64,000 nucleotides of DNA, from NCBI GenBank assembly GCA_001970955.1, contig MPUH01000216.1, positions 1-64,000 on the forward strand. The letters are read 5' to 3'. Positions 51,902 to 60,796 of this stretch are shown here, in pieces. The notes below the pieces were generated by a model, which was given only the letters and a program-made list of their open reading frames with translations, did not search any database and was not told where the DNA came from. The DNA comes from Stentor coeruleus. Its lineage: Eukaryota; Ciliophora; Heterotrichea; Heterotrichida; Stentoridae. Numbering within the stretch: the first letter of the stretch is position 1; each line of letters opens with the position of its first letter. The position numbers and the translations under genes were made by a program.

Positions 51902-52375
51902 ATGGAGTCAACAAACGAAAAGACACTAATAAGCTCTACTCAGAAGTGTAGCTTAGGACCTTCTTCACAGCAATATCCAAATCTCCCATATGTAAATATC
52001 CAAAGGCCTCATAATCCACCTCCTCCACAGCAATATCCACCACAATATCCACCTCAGTATCCACCTCAGTATATTCCAAGATATGAGCCTCCACAAATGT
52101 ATACCCCAACACCTGCAAAGCCTGTGTCAGTCGTTAAAGACCCCATTATTGTTATACAAAGTACATTGCCTAGTGAAGTTATATGTCCGCATTGCAGGTT
52201 ACCGATAATTACTCGTGTTGAAAAAAGGGCAGGGACTACAGCATGGATTTTGTGTTTGATTTTATGCTGCTTTTGCTTTCCTTTTTGTATATATCCGTTA
52301 ATTTGTGACCCTTGTATGGATGCATATCATATATGTCCCAATTGTAATAGAGTCATTTATGTAAAAAATCCATAG
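51902..52375 (+). CDS. LITAF-domain membrane-associated protein
   Basis: The 157-aa protein has a proline/tyrosine-rich N-terminus with repeated YPPQYPPQYPPQY units and PPxY-type motifs, which in animal LITAF recruit WW-domain ubiquitin ligases. The C-terminal LITAF domain starts with VICPHCRLPI (residue ~94). A hydrophobic segment rich in Cys follows (WILCLILCCFCFPFCIYPLI), and then HICPNC (about 145). The two Cys pairs bind zinc and the hydrophobic part inserts in the cytosolic leaflet of endosomal or lysosomal membranes. The role is probably endosomal trafficking, from family knowledge. Single exon with typical length. Confidence 0.92.
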   Translation: MESTNEKTLISSTQKCSLGPSSQQYPNLPYVNIQRPHNPPPPQQYPPQYPPQYPPQYIPRYEPPQMYTPTPAKPVSVVKDPIIVIQSTLPSEVICPHCRLPIITRVEKRAGTTAWILCLILCCFCFPFCIYPLICDPCMDAYHICPNCNRVIYVKNP

Positions 52376-53288
52376 ACATTTATAAATATTTAGCTTAGAC
52401 TTTTAATGATCTTACTTGGAGGTATTAATTTATGTGAATATTTTTGAGTAGGTTTTTGGTTTAGAGAGTTGGTGTGATTTGGGTAGGATTTTGGGATTTT
52501 TTTTGAGTGGAAAGCTTTTGTGGAGAGATTTGGAGATTATTATGAAGGTATGGTTGATGATTTTTGGTTTTGGGTTTGAGGGTTTAATTTATGGTATGGG
52601 TTAAAATTTTGTTTATTTAGGTTTGGTGGTTGAGGAAGTAGAGGATAGTTTTAGGATGTTTGCAAGTAAATTTTAGAGGTAAAATATAGGATTTTAGGGT
52701 AAAATTTATGATAGTTTTCGTTAGTAACTGGGAAAAAAATAGGATTTTTGGTTTTGAATTAAAAACTTTTATTTGATAAAATGTAAAGGTATATGGGAAA
52801 GTGTTTTGCTTTTTTGGGTTAGGATAATCATAAATGTTTGTTGTTAGAAAATTGGAAACAAAAATGATTAGGTAAAGAATTTGTAGATAACTTGTATATA
52901 AAGTTTTTAAGATTTGTGAAATGGGAGATTTTAATTAAAATATGCAAGAAGTGCGTTAAAAATTTATGATAATAAAATATTTGCTGTAAAATCCAGAGAA
53001 AGTATCCGCATTAAATATTATATTAATATACTCATATCTATTGATCTAAATATAATTTCCATAATAATAATTATTAAAACTTCATATAACCCAATTCACT
53101 TATCAAAAACCATATAAAATAATCCTAATTCCATTTACCCCATCATCATCTTATCTAAACCTAAAACCTACAACGCCAATTTCATCTTCCTATCAAAATT
53201 ATATTTCATATAACTATCACATCATAATTCCTATAATTATAATCAAACCAAAACAAACTCACCCTCAATATAAATAATTCAAATAAAA
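52376..53288. other. Intergenic
   Basis: 913 bases, strongly G/T-rich from 52430 to about 52930 and then A/C-rich to the next ATG. This is one of the clearest examples of the composition switch. No gene or relic recognised. Confidence 0.55.
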
Positions 53289-53810
53289 ATGGGACAAAAT
53301 GAATCAAATCAGCCTATGCCTCCACAATCCCAAAGAATCAGACCAACACCAGGTACATCAGGACGTAGGATTCGTAAAGGTTCAATATCAATATACTGTG
53401 AGAATTCCCATTCAATATACACTTTTAATACAACACCAGGGATGACAATAGGTGAAGTTAAATCTTTGCTTCCTACAAAAAACTGTGAACTTAGAATTTC
53501 TGAACATCCTCTAACTAACAGTATATCAATTGAAAGTCTTGCATTAGATAACAAGACTCTTCTAAGAATGGTAGTTGAAGGTAAAATTTCACAAAAGTCT
53601 TCTAGTACTGCAGAAAGTTTGCAAGTACAAGATTTGCCTAGAATAATAGGCCCTAAAAAACAGTTTCAAGAGAAGCCAGAAAAACCTAATCATGAAAGCA
53701 TTTCTAGTAATATTGAAGATTTTCCTTTGCCTATAAACCTTAAGATTTTCGCAGTTCCAGATCTTAAACTAGAAAAAACCAAAAAAAAATCGAAAAAAAA
53801 CTTGTATTAA
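53289..53810 (+). CDS. Ubiquitin-like domain protein, possibly N-myristoylated
   Basis: The 173-aa protein starts MGQNES, which fits the MGxxxS pattern for N-myristoylation. Residues ~30-95 look like a ubiquitin-like beta-grasp: a basic hairpin (GSISIYCENSHSIYTFN), a helix-start pattern TPGMTIGEVKSLL, and a closing strand LLRMVVEG. No diglycine end follows; instead there is a polar linker and a Lys-rich tail (KKKSKKN). It is therefore an integral domain, not a conjugated modifier. Lipid anchoring plus a basic tail would place it on membranes. The fold call rests on pattern only; a family name cannot be given. Confidence 0.6.
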   Translation: MGQNESNQPMPPQSQRIRPTPGTSGRRIRKGSISIYCENSHSIYTFNTTPGMTIGEVKSLLPTKNCELRISEHPLTNSISIESLALDNKTLLRMVVEGKISQKSSSTAESLQVQDLPRIIGPKKQFQEKPEKPNHESISSNIEDFPLPINLKIFAVPDLKLEKTKKKSKKNLY

Positions 53811-54106
53811 TTAATAAACTATGCTTTTTCGTCATAGGGTTTTGGATTAGGAAGGGCTTTGTAATGTTTAAATATAGGGTGAAATAGCTTTAGGGGTATG
53901 TTATAAAATGATATTTTGAAGAAGTTTTTTTGGATAATTATAATTTTAAGATATGGTTGAATGATTTTATAGATAATTTAGGCATGGGGAATTAGAAGTT
54001 TGGTTTTTGTATGGGGTGGGTTGATGATTATGTAATTTTCTGATTTTGAACTATGAATTTTAGGTTAAATGATTACAGGAATAAGTTTGGATTTTTAAAA
54101 TAATAA
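53811..54106. other. Intergenic
   Basis: 296 bases, G/T-rich. Nothing recognised. Confidence 0.5.
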
Positions 54107-54703
54107 ATGGCAGATCCTGCTTTAACTGTAGCAGACCTTGAGGCTTTAAGAAGTTCAGATCGTTTACAGATATCTGAAGCACATACAGATTCAACAAAAG
54201 ATGTAGGAACCGCATCTTACCTTCATTCAATTTTAAAAAAACCAAAACTAAGCGAGGCTAAGAAAGTTGGGTTTATAGAGCCAGATAAAAGCCAGGTACA
54301 TGAAATAAAAAAGGAAGAAAATAAAACTTCTGATTCTGGTTCTGATGAGTTAAAAGAATTATCTGAAGGACTTCAAACAATAGAAAGTCAAGGCACTGAA
54401 AGCTTAAAAACCTTATCAATGCTGAACTCTGAAGGTTTATTAAAATCTACAGCTTCGCAAATACAAAGTGCAAATGATTTAAGATGGAAAGCTAATTCAA
54501 TATCTACTAAACATTTACCTAAAAAACACTATGGGCAATCAGCATGTGAAGTTTTTAGACAAAGGCTTAATAATCATTATATGAAAAGTATTCAGAGGAA
54601 TTTGGAGTTTAATGATTTGAATATTAAGAAACCTGAAACCCCAGTGCATATGGTTGTAGCGTCAGATCGTGTAATGTTAGTAAGGAGTTATAATAAAAGT
54701 TAA
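54107..54703 (+). CDS. Probable PP1 regulatory protein (SILK and RVxF motifs)
   Basis: The 198-aa, mostly disordered protein carries the stretch HSILKKPKLSEAKKVGFIE. Residues 41-44 are a SILK motif and 53-56 (KVGF) an RVxF motif, spaced seven residues apart in the order found in several PP1 regulators. Both are known docking sites on the PP1 catalytic subunit. The rest is Ser/Glu/Lys-rich, with a more ordered-looking C-terminus (YGQSACEVFRQRLNNHYMKSIQRN). It could be an inhibitor-2-like or targeting subunit of the PP1 encoded at 41892. Docking is inference from short motifs, which can occur by chance, although having both correctly ordered reduces that risk. Confidence 0.6.
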   Translation: MADPALTVADLEALRSSDRLQISEAHTDSTKDVGTASYLHSILKKPKLSEAKKVGFIEPDKSQVHEIKKEENKTSDSGSDELKELSEGLQTIESQGTESLKTLSMLNSEGLLKSTASQIQSANDLRWKANSISTKHLPKKHYGQSACEVFRQRLNNHYMKSIQRNLEFNDLNIKKPETPVHMVVASDRVMLVRSYNKS

Positions 54704-55534
54704 AAGAAACTCATGCTATAGATTTATTAATTATTGTTGTTGGTTACTTTAAATGATTTTGTTATGAGTTTTAAATAAAAGGTATATAATATTGTCATAA
54801 TTTAGTATACCCTTATAATCTCAGTAGTCAATAGACTCATAGTATGAATATCATATTCACCTAATAATAACTATAAAATAATTCTCAAGTTATAGATAAA
54901 CATTTCAATTGGATAATTGTATTAGCTATAATAAATAAAAAATACCTAATCTATAATTTTATACTTCATGTAATATTTTACCTTGTAATTATTTCAGACT
55001 CTAAAATATAAATAAATTATTAAGATACTTAAGAAAATTTGAATTCAACTAATATGAAAACTATAAGAAAAACTATGATAAGATTAAAAAAATATATACC
55101 CATTAATAATTAAGGCAGATAAATTTTGTTAGGATCCAATTTTTTCATTAGTAATTGCAGACAAAATTCTTTAAGTCCTACCAAAAAATAAAAAGTCCTT
55201 AAAATTTAATTTCCAATATTTCTCAATCTTAACTGAAACAATACAAGAAATATAGTTTATCTTTTTACCTTTGCATATTTCTACTCTATCAAAAACTATT
55301 TAGTTTTCTTAAGTCATAATAAAAAATCCAATCTCATAAAATCCCAAAATATTTACCATCCGAAACCAAGTTCCAAACATTTAAATAATAAAATATTAAA
55401 CTTATGAATAATCTCATATATCCTTAATCATAACTTTCTAATCTCATTTTCAACTCCAACAATTTCATACTCTAAACTATCTAAACATATTTCAAAATAA
55501 TAACCAGAATTTCTTCATATAAAATAATTTCACC
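54704..55534. other. Intergenic
   Basis: 831 bases, very AT-rich and A/C-biased from 54790. Nothing recognised. Confidence 0.55.
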
Positions 55535-56941
55535 ATGATTGAAGGGGAAATTCCTCATTTTAAAAGGCCTTACGCTTTATCATGTGCAAGAACCAGAGTG
55601 CATCAAAATGTGAAAAAAGAATCATTAGTATTCACTTCATTAAATTTTAGAAAGACAAAAAACATACCAGCAGCAGAGAAAAACGAAACTCCCTCGACAA
55701 CAGAAAAAACATACATAACTAAACCTCCGAATCAAGACAATATTAGATCTTTTACTACCTCTATATCCCCAAGAGTAACCCCTCAAAGACCTCATCATTC
55801 AAGAACAACAAGTAATCAAATACAAATCTCATCTTTAATTCAACAAAAACCAATGACTCCTGCTGAAGTTATAGAAAACTTCTCATATCACTTATCAGAC
55901 TTTGAAAAAAAAGAAATTAAGATATATAAAAAAATATATTTTTTCGGTCCAAACGCAACGAAACAAAAAGGGAATTTTACAGACGCATCAAAGAATTTCA
56001 TTGTCAGGTTAAAAGACCATATAAGTTTCCGATATGAAATATGTGGAATCTTGGGCGCAGGGTCATACGGCCAGGTGCTTAAGTGTTTTGATCACAAAAA
56101 ACAGCAAAATGTTGCTATAAAAATCATAAAATCTCAAACAACATTCAGAAAATCAGGAGAATCTGAGTATAAAATCCTCCAATATCTAGCTAATATTACA
56201 AAAGAAGAGATGAATATAATAAAACCATTAAAAAAACTTGAATTCCGAGGACATTTCTGTATTGTCACTGAACTTTTATATCTAAATTTATATCAATTTA
56301 TAGAAACCAATGACTTCCAACCTATAAATGCTAATATAGTAAAACGTATCACAACTCAATTACTCATAGCTTTAAATCATATTCATTCTAATAACATCAT
56401 CCATTGTGATTTAAAACCAGAAAATATATTATTAAAAAACTCAAATAAATCAAGTATTAGGGTTATTGATTTAGGGTCAGCATGTTTTAAAAACTCAACT
56501 TTTTTCAGTTATATTCAAAGTCGTTTTTATAGAGCTCCAGAAATACTTTTTCAATGCGAATATAATGAAAAAATTGATATTTGGTCTTTAGGATGTATAG
56601 TTTTTGAGCTACTTACAGGAACTGTGCTTTTTAATGGGAAAAATGAACATGAACAGATTTATAAGATCACAAGCATACTTGGGTTTCCTCCTTTTAGTAT
56701 TGTAGAAAGGGTTAAAAAAAGATATGATTATAACTTTCAATGTTTGAAAGGGATATCGAGGATTTGTTTGCGTGATATTCTTAAAAATTATAGTGAAGAT
56801 GTTGTAGATTTTATTGAAAGTTGCTTGACTTGGGATTATGAAGAGAGGATTTCAGCTAAGGATGGGCTTAAGACTCTATGGATTAAAGGAAGGCATTTAA
56901 GAAGTTCATCTGAAACACTTAAAATAGTACAGGATGTATAA
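55535..56941 (+). CDS. DYRK-family dual-specificity protein kinase
   Basis: The 468-aa kinase has a ~110-residue Thr/Pro-rich N-terminus. A DYRK-homology-box-like region follows (MTPAEVIENFSYHLSDFEKKEIKIY, then YFFG), as in DYRK2/4-type enzymes. The kinase domain begins near residue 165: glycine loop GAGSYGQV, Lys in VAIKII (about 195), catalytic HCDLKPENILL (about 289), DLG in place of DFG, and activation loop YIQSRFYRAPEI (Tyr ~326). The YxQSRFYR is diagnostic, since DYRKs autophosphorylate that Tyr during translation and then act on Ser/Thr. HCDLKPEN also fits the family. It is probably active. Substrates unknown. Confidence 0.93.
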   Translation: MIEGEIPHFKRPYALSCARTRVHQNVKKESLVFTSLNFRKTKNIPAAEKNETPSTTEKTYITKPPNQDNIRSFTTSISPRVTPQRPHHSRTTSNQIQISSLIQQKPMTPAEVIENFSYHLSDFEKKEIKIYKKIYFFGPNATKQKGNFTDASKNFIVRLKDHISFRYEICGILGAGSYGQVLKCFDHKKQQNVAIKIIKSQTTFRKSGESEYKILQYLANITKEEMNIIKPLKKLEFRGHFCIVTELLYLNLYQFIETNDFQPINANIVKRITTQLLIALNHIHSNNIIHCDLKPENILLKNSNKSSIRVIDLGSACFKNSTFFSYIQSRFYRAPEILFQCEYNEKIDIWSLGCIVFELLTGTVLFNGKNEHEQIYKITSILGFPPFSIVERVKKRYDYNFQCLKGISRICLRDILKNYSEDVVDFIESCLTWDYEERISAKDGLKTLWIKGRHLRSSSETLKIVQDV

Positions 56942-57267
56942 AATTATTATTTCTAATAAGATAAAGATTATTATTGTGTTGTTTAGATTATAAAAGATAG
57001 GATATAAGATATTTAATAGATGATATAATTATAATTTTTTTTTAAGGTTTTGTGTTAGGAAAAATGCAGATTTTAAGTTATTGTGAGTGTTTATAGAAAT
57101 ATGAGAAAGGTTTTAAGTTGTTAGATGGTGAAAAGATTTAAATTTATATAATTTTTTTGAGTGTTTTTATGGCATGATAATATTTTGTAAGCTNAATTTT
57201 TTTGAGTGTTTTTATGGCATGATAATATTTTGTAAGCTATTTAAAACTCAGCAAATAGCTTATAATA
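56942..57267. other. Spacer with an assembly join
   Basis: 326 bases that include the 44-bp duplication at 57150-57238. The rest is G/T-rich. Nothing else recognised. Confidence 0.5.
57150..57238. repeat. 44-bp duplication across a single N (assembly join)
   Basis: Bases 57150-57193 recur exactly at 57195-57238 with an N at 57194. It ends about 30 bases before the start codon of the next gene, so part of that gene's promoter or leader is duplicated in the assembly. Confidence 0.85.
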
Positions 57268-57546
57268 ATGGAATCAAAGTCATTATGTTGTGCTATATAC
57301 TGCTTAATCATTTCAATAATCAGTGCAATATTTTTAGTAATACTTACACAGTCCGTACTTGCCATAGTTTTGGTTTCTGGGTATGAGTATATAAAAATTG
57401 AAAACAAAGCTCAAGGCGGGGAGACTTGTTTATGGTCTGCAGTGATTTATATGATAATTTCAATATTTTGTTTTATATATATAAAACGAAGACGTAATCC
57501 CTCAAGGTTAAGAGCTAGTTTTGCATATCAGGCTGAACCATTATAA
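57268..57546 (+). CDS. Small two-span membrane protein, V-ATPase subunit f / RNASEK-like
   Basis: The 92-aa protein has two membrane helices, at about 9-38 (IYCLIISIISAIFLVILTQS and beyond) and 57-72 (SAVIYMIISIFCFIYI), followed by a basic tail (KRRRNPSRLR). A Cys-Cys pair at residues 7-8 and the overall plan resemble RNASEK and yeast V-ATPase subunit f, which sits in the Vo membrane ring of the proton pump. The similarity is by topology and a few residues only, so the call is tentative. Otherwise it is an unknown small membrane protein. Single exon with a good ATG. Confidence 0.5.
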   Translation: MESKSLCCAIYCLIISIISAIFLVILTQSVLAIVLVSGYEYIKIENKAQGGETCLWSAVIYMIISIFCFIYIKRRRNPSRLRASFAYQAEPL

Positions 57547-57630
57547 GCTAGCATTACATATATAATCTAATAAAAATTTATAGTTTGACTTGGAATTTGT
57601 GAAATATTTTACTCATCCACTTATTTTTAA

Positions 57631-58325
57631 CTACTTATTTACTCTTTGGCCTTTCCATATCGGTGGCTGTTTATAACTTCCTTCTTCATCTTCTTCTTCA
57701 AACAAAACATCCATCGGAGGGCGAAATTTTTCTAAAGTCCTCTTATCAAAAGAATTCCTCACTGCCAATTCGTTTTCATGAACACTACCTACCATATCAA
57801 ATTTTCCATCATCATTATTCAACGAGATTTTCAAAGTCTGAACTTTTGAATCATCTGATCTTTTGAATATAATAATCAGTCTAAAAAGGAAAATTATATT
57901 CCTAAGAATCAAAAGAGTATCGCAGGTTGTATTCCCAAGTTCTTCAAGTAAGTCTCTTTGTAAAGATAAAACTAAACTTCAAACTACCAATATTTGCACC
58001 TTAGATATTTTTTTTTTATTACATCTAACTTATGATAAAATATGATGCCCTGCAAATACATTCTCATACTGATTTCTATGGCAATCATTGCGCATATTGA
58101 GATTTCTAGGATTAACAAATAAAGACTAGCTTTCTAGGGATTACCGGCTATACTAACCTGTATCAAAAAATTAAGAACTATGCTTACAATGCAGAATATG
58201 ATTAGAATCACATATACCACTTGCATAACTACGGAAAAATATATTCTTGAGAGTGCTATTTTGAATAGAGAACTGGATTTTCTGATTTTTGTTGGAGGGC
58301 TTGGAATATTAAAACCATCAATCAT
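57631..58325 (-). CDS. Voltage-sensor-domain protein, disrupted or unusually spliced
   Basis: Segments of a four-helix voltage sensor lie in order on the minus strand. They are S1 (YFSVVMQVVYVILIIFCIVS), then, after a canonical 15-nt intron at 58130-58144, S2 (SLYLLILEISICAMIAIEIS, then MRMYLQG), then S3-like HKLD..QILVV-SLVLSL, then S4-like LLILRNIIFLFRLIIIFKR. A polar, acidic tail follows and ends at TAG. Reaching S3 requires skipping bases 58000-58022 (23 nt, GT..AG but no A at the branch position). One in-frame TGA at 57979-57981 also lies inside S3. Either the assembly is wrong here, the splicing is unusual, or this is a recent pseudogene. It resembles sensor-only proteins such as Hv1 or TMEM266, with no pore domain. 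Its start is 14 bases from the stop of the gene to the right. Confidence 0.5.
58130..58144 (-). other. 15-nt intron of the voltage-sensor gene
   Basis: On the minus strand this reads GTAATCCCTAGAAAG, with A at position 10. It contains an in-frame TAG, and removal joins S1 to S2. Confidence 0.75.
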
Positions 58326-58339
58326 TTTATTAGAAAAGA

Positions 58340-59350
58340 TTAGTATTCATTATGATATTTTTCTGTTAAGAACATTAAGTCGTCAATATTATAATCGTTA
58401 GCAAGAGTTCTTTTTGTATTACCAACTCTGTATTGAAGGTCATTCAAAGCTCGCTGATAAGTTTTGTATTCTTCTCCTTTTGTTTGGATTTTTTCATTAA
58501 GAGCTACTTCTTGGTTTTTGTGATCTTCAAGTTCGCCTTCTAGTTTTTTTATTTTTAACAATAATAAATTAGATGCACTTTTATACTTTCCCTCAATAGT
58601 GTCATACATTTTTTTTAATTTTGATGAGTTTTCAATTAGTTTATCGTTTTCTTTATCATGTAGCAAGTTTGGGTCTATTTTGGTTTTAAGCTTATCATAT
58701 TTATTTTCAAATTCTTTTATTTTCTGAGTTGTATCTTTATAGCTTTGTAATGTTGTTTGATTCAGATTAGTGATTTTATAGATTTTTTTAGTATAAATAG
58801 CAATTTCTGTGTTTAATTCTATAAACTCTTGATATAACTCTTTTTTCTCTCCTGTGTCAAGGACTGTGTTTAACTCTTTGCTTCGTTGTTTTTGCTTGAC
58901 TTCGTTTTTTATCACTACTTCTTCATTTTTCAATAATCTTTGCTCGAGTTCTGAAAGTTTGGATATAAGACTAGCTTCATAATTTGGGTCACTTAATTTA
59001 TCATGACGATCTACAAGTTTTGAGCATTCGTTTTCATAATATTTTAGCTTTTTCCTGACAGTTTCTATCAATTCACCCATAGAAAGCTCTTTGTTTACTT
59101 TTTTCGTTTTCATGCGGCTTCCTTCAATTAAAGCATTCAATTTATTATTCAATTCCTTTAATTTTTTACGTAGCTCTAAATTTTCACGCTGAAGTTTAGT
59201 AAAAGTTAAAGGCAAATTATTTATTTTCTTCATCAACTCTTCATTGTAAGACAAAGAATCTTTTTTATGAGTTGAGCCTCTATATGAGCTTAAATCTCTT
59301 TTGTTATTAACTGTAGATACAGAGTGATGCTTAACCTTTTTCATCATCAT
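58340..59350 (-). CDS. Coiled-coil protein, unknown
   Basis: The 336-aa protein is coiled coil nearly throughout (residues ~35-310), rich in K/E/L/N. The opening is short and basic (MMMKKVKHHSVSTVNNKRD), and the C-terminal ~25 residues (LANDYNIDDLMFLTEKYHNEY) look like a short docking helix. No other domain is seen. Such proteins are common in ciliary and basal-body structures, but I cannot name the family. The first three codons are ATG, so the exact start is ambiguous by one or two residues. Confidence 0.75.
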   Translation of the reverse strand: MMMKKVKHHSVSTVNNKRDLSSYRGSTHKKDSLSYNEELMKKINNLPLTFTKLQRENLELRKKLKELNNKLNALIEGSRMKTKKVNKELSMGELIETVRKKLKYYENECSKLVDRHDKLSDPNYEASLISKLSELEQRLLKNEEVVIKNEVKQKQRSKELNTVLDTGEKKELYQEFIELNTEIAIYTKKIYKITNLNQTTLQSYKDTTQKIKEFENKYDKLKTKIDPNLLHDKENDKLIENSSKLKKMYDTIEGKYKSASNLLLLKIKKLEGELEDHKNQEVALNEKIQTKGEEYKTYQRALNDLQYRVGNTKRTLANDYNIDDLMFLTEKYHNEY

Positions 59351-59651
59351 TTTAATATATAACTGAGATTTAATTTCTATTATTTACTGAGCTAGTCTTA
59401 TGCTAATTTTATCAGATTAATTATTCTATCTTTAATCCTCATATTCACAGACATACTCTAAAATAATCTCTTTATATACTACAATTATCATATAAAAAAA
59501 AAACTATACTCTCATATACAAACCTCAAAAGCTATCATATCAAAATCCTCTCCAAAACATTTTCTCATAAAACCCAAACCAGCATAAAAATCTCAGAAAT
59601 CCAATCATATTAATAGACCTCTATTTCAACTATAACTAACTTCTAAATAAC
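59351..59651. other. Spacer
   Basis: 301 bases, A/C-rich. Nothing recognised. Confidence 0.5.
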
Positions 59652-60266
59652 TTATTTCGCAATAGCTTTAATCAAATAAACAAACGCTCCCCCAAGTCCT
59701 CCATAAAAATAAGTGTTCTCTCTTCCATTATCCCCTAAATACAACATAACTAATCCTAAAATCACAGCAGGCATAGGTATAAACATCAAAAAAATCGGTT
59801 GCCAAGGGTTTTGTATAATAAAATAGCTCATTATCGCTGAAACAGAAGCATTAGCCCCAACTGTAATAGGAATACTCCCATAAGGGTTATTATATTTATA
59901 CCGACTATAAAGCCCTAAAAAATTGAAAATAGTTCCTGAAAAATACAAACTTAAAATACCCATTGGACCAATAGAATATATGACTGGTGATGCAAAAAAC
60001 CATAAAGTTATTGAGTTAAAGAACATTGGGATAAAATCTGGATGGGATATTGATGAGGTTAATATAGTATAATAACGACTTTTACGAATTGTATTCTGCT
60101 CGCTCATAACAAAATGATCACGCATAAAACCTGGGACAACTTTCCAAGAAAAATATGCTCCGATATTGGCTGAGATTAAGATTTTTGTAATATTTTCAGG
60201 ATCTTTGTTTAAAAAAAAGTTCTTGAGCCTGTATTTGTAGTTATTGAAAAAATTCTTCCAGGACAT
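59652..60266 (-). CDS. Rhomboid-like membrane protein, probably inactive
   Basis: The 204-aa protein has about five or six membrane helices and the layout of a rhomboid, probably mitochondrial (PARL type): a lysine-rich N-terminus, then SxIxHPDFIPMFFNSITLWFF, then the helix containing VGANASVSAIMSYF (about 135-148), then the final helix with YGGLGGAFVYL. Active rhomboids have a GxSG(A) serine and a histidine in AHLGG. Here the serine motif is GANAS-V and the histidine position is Gly/Tyr (YFYGGLGG). The catalytic dyad therefore looks lost, suggesting a pseudoprotease comparable in principle to iRhoms. The membrane-fold call is firmer than the loss of activity. Confidence 0.75.
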   Translation of the reverse strand: MSWKNFFNNYKYRLKNFFLNKDPENITKILISANIGAYFSWKVVPGFMRDHFVMSEQNTIRKSRYYTILTSSISHPDFIPMFFNSITLWFFASPVIYSIGPMGILSLYFSGTIFNFLGLYSRYKYNNPYGSIPITVGANASVSAIMSYFIIQNPWQPIFLMFIPMPAVILGLVMLYLGDNGRENTYFYGGLGGAFVYLIKAIAK

Positions 60267-60796
60267 TTTTTATTCTCGAACTGAGATGATTTAATTTGGA
60301 TTGTTATAGAAAAAAGTAATTTTGGAAAGTGTTATTTTTGATTGTAAGTTTTAATTGTGATTAAGTGTATAGTTTTGTATTTTGTATGTATATTTAATAT
60401 TTGATTGTAAGTTTTAATTGTGATTAAGTGTATAGTTTTGTATTTTTTATGTATATTTAATAGGGAAACTTGAGTTTTATTTTTAGTTGGGATTAGTAGA
60501 TTGTAAAATTTAGATTTTTAGTAAGTGTTTGATTGAATAACAAAAATTTGATTGAGAATAAAGTTGGAGTATATTATTTGATGCTAAAAAAAAAGAGTCA
60601 TATTGGAGAAATGGAAAAGTTTGTAGGATGTTAAGATCTTTGATGCGTAATGAACTGGGAGAAATATTATAAAGAATTTTTATTATGTTGAGTATATCAA
60701 AAGACCCTACTTTTAGAATAATTATCTATGCTCTTAGTGGATTAAAGTCTATTTTTATTAAAATTATTAAGTCACTCTGAGTGCATATAAATTTCT
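60267..60796. other. Upstream region of the rhomboid gene
   Basis: 530 bases, G/T-rich, containing a 63-bp tandem duplication (60338-60462). No gene recognised. Confidence 0.5.
60338..60462. repeat. 63-bp tandem duplication, no N
   Basis: Bases 60338-60400 recur at 60401-60462, head to tail, with one internal mismatch (TTTTG versus TTTTT). Unlike the other duplications there is no N, so this one may be real. It lies upstream of the rhomboid-like gene. Confidence 0.8.
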
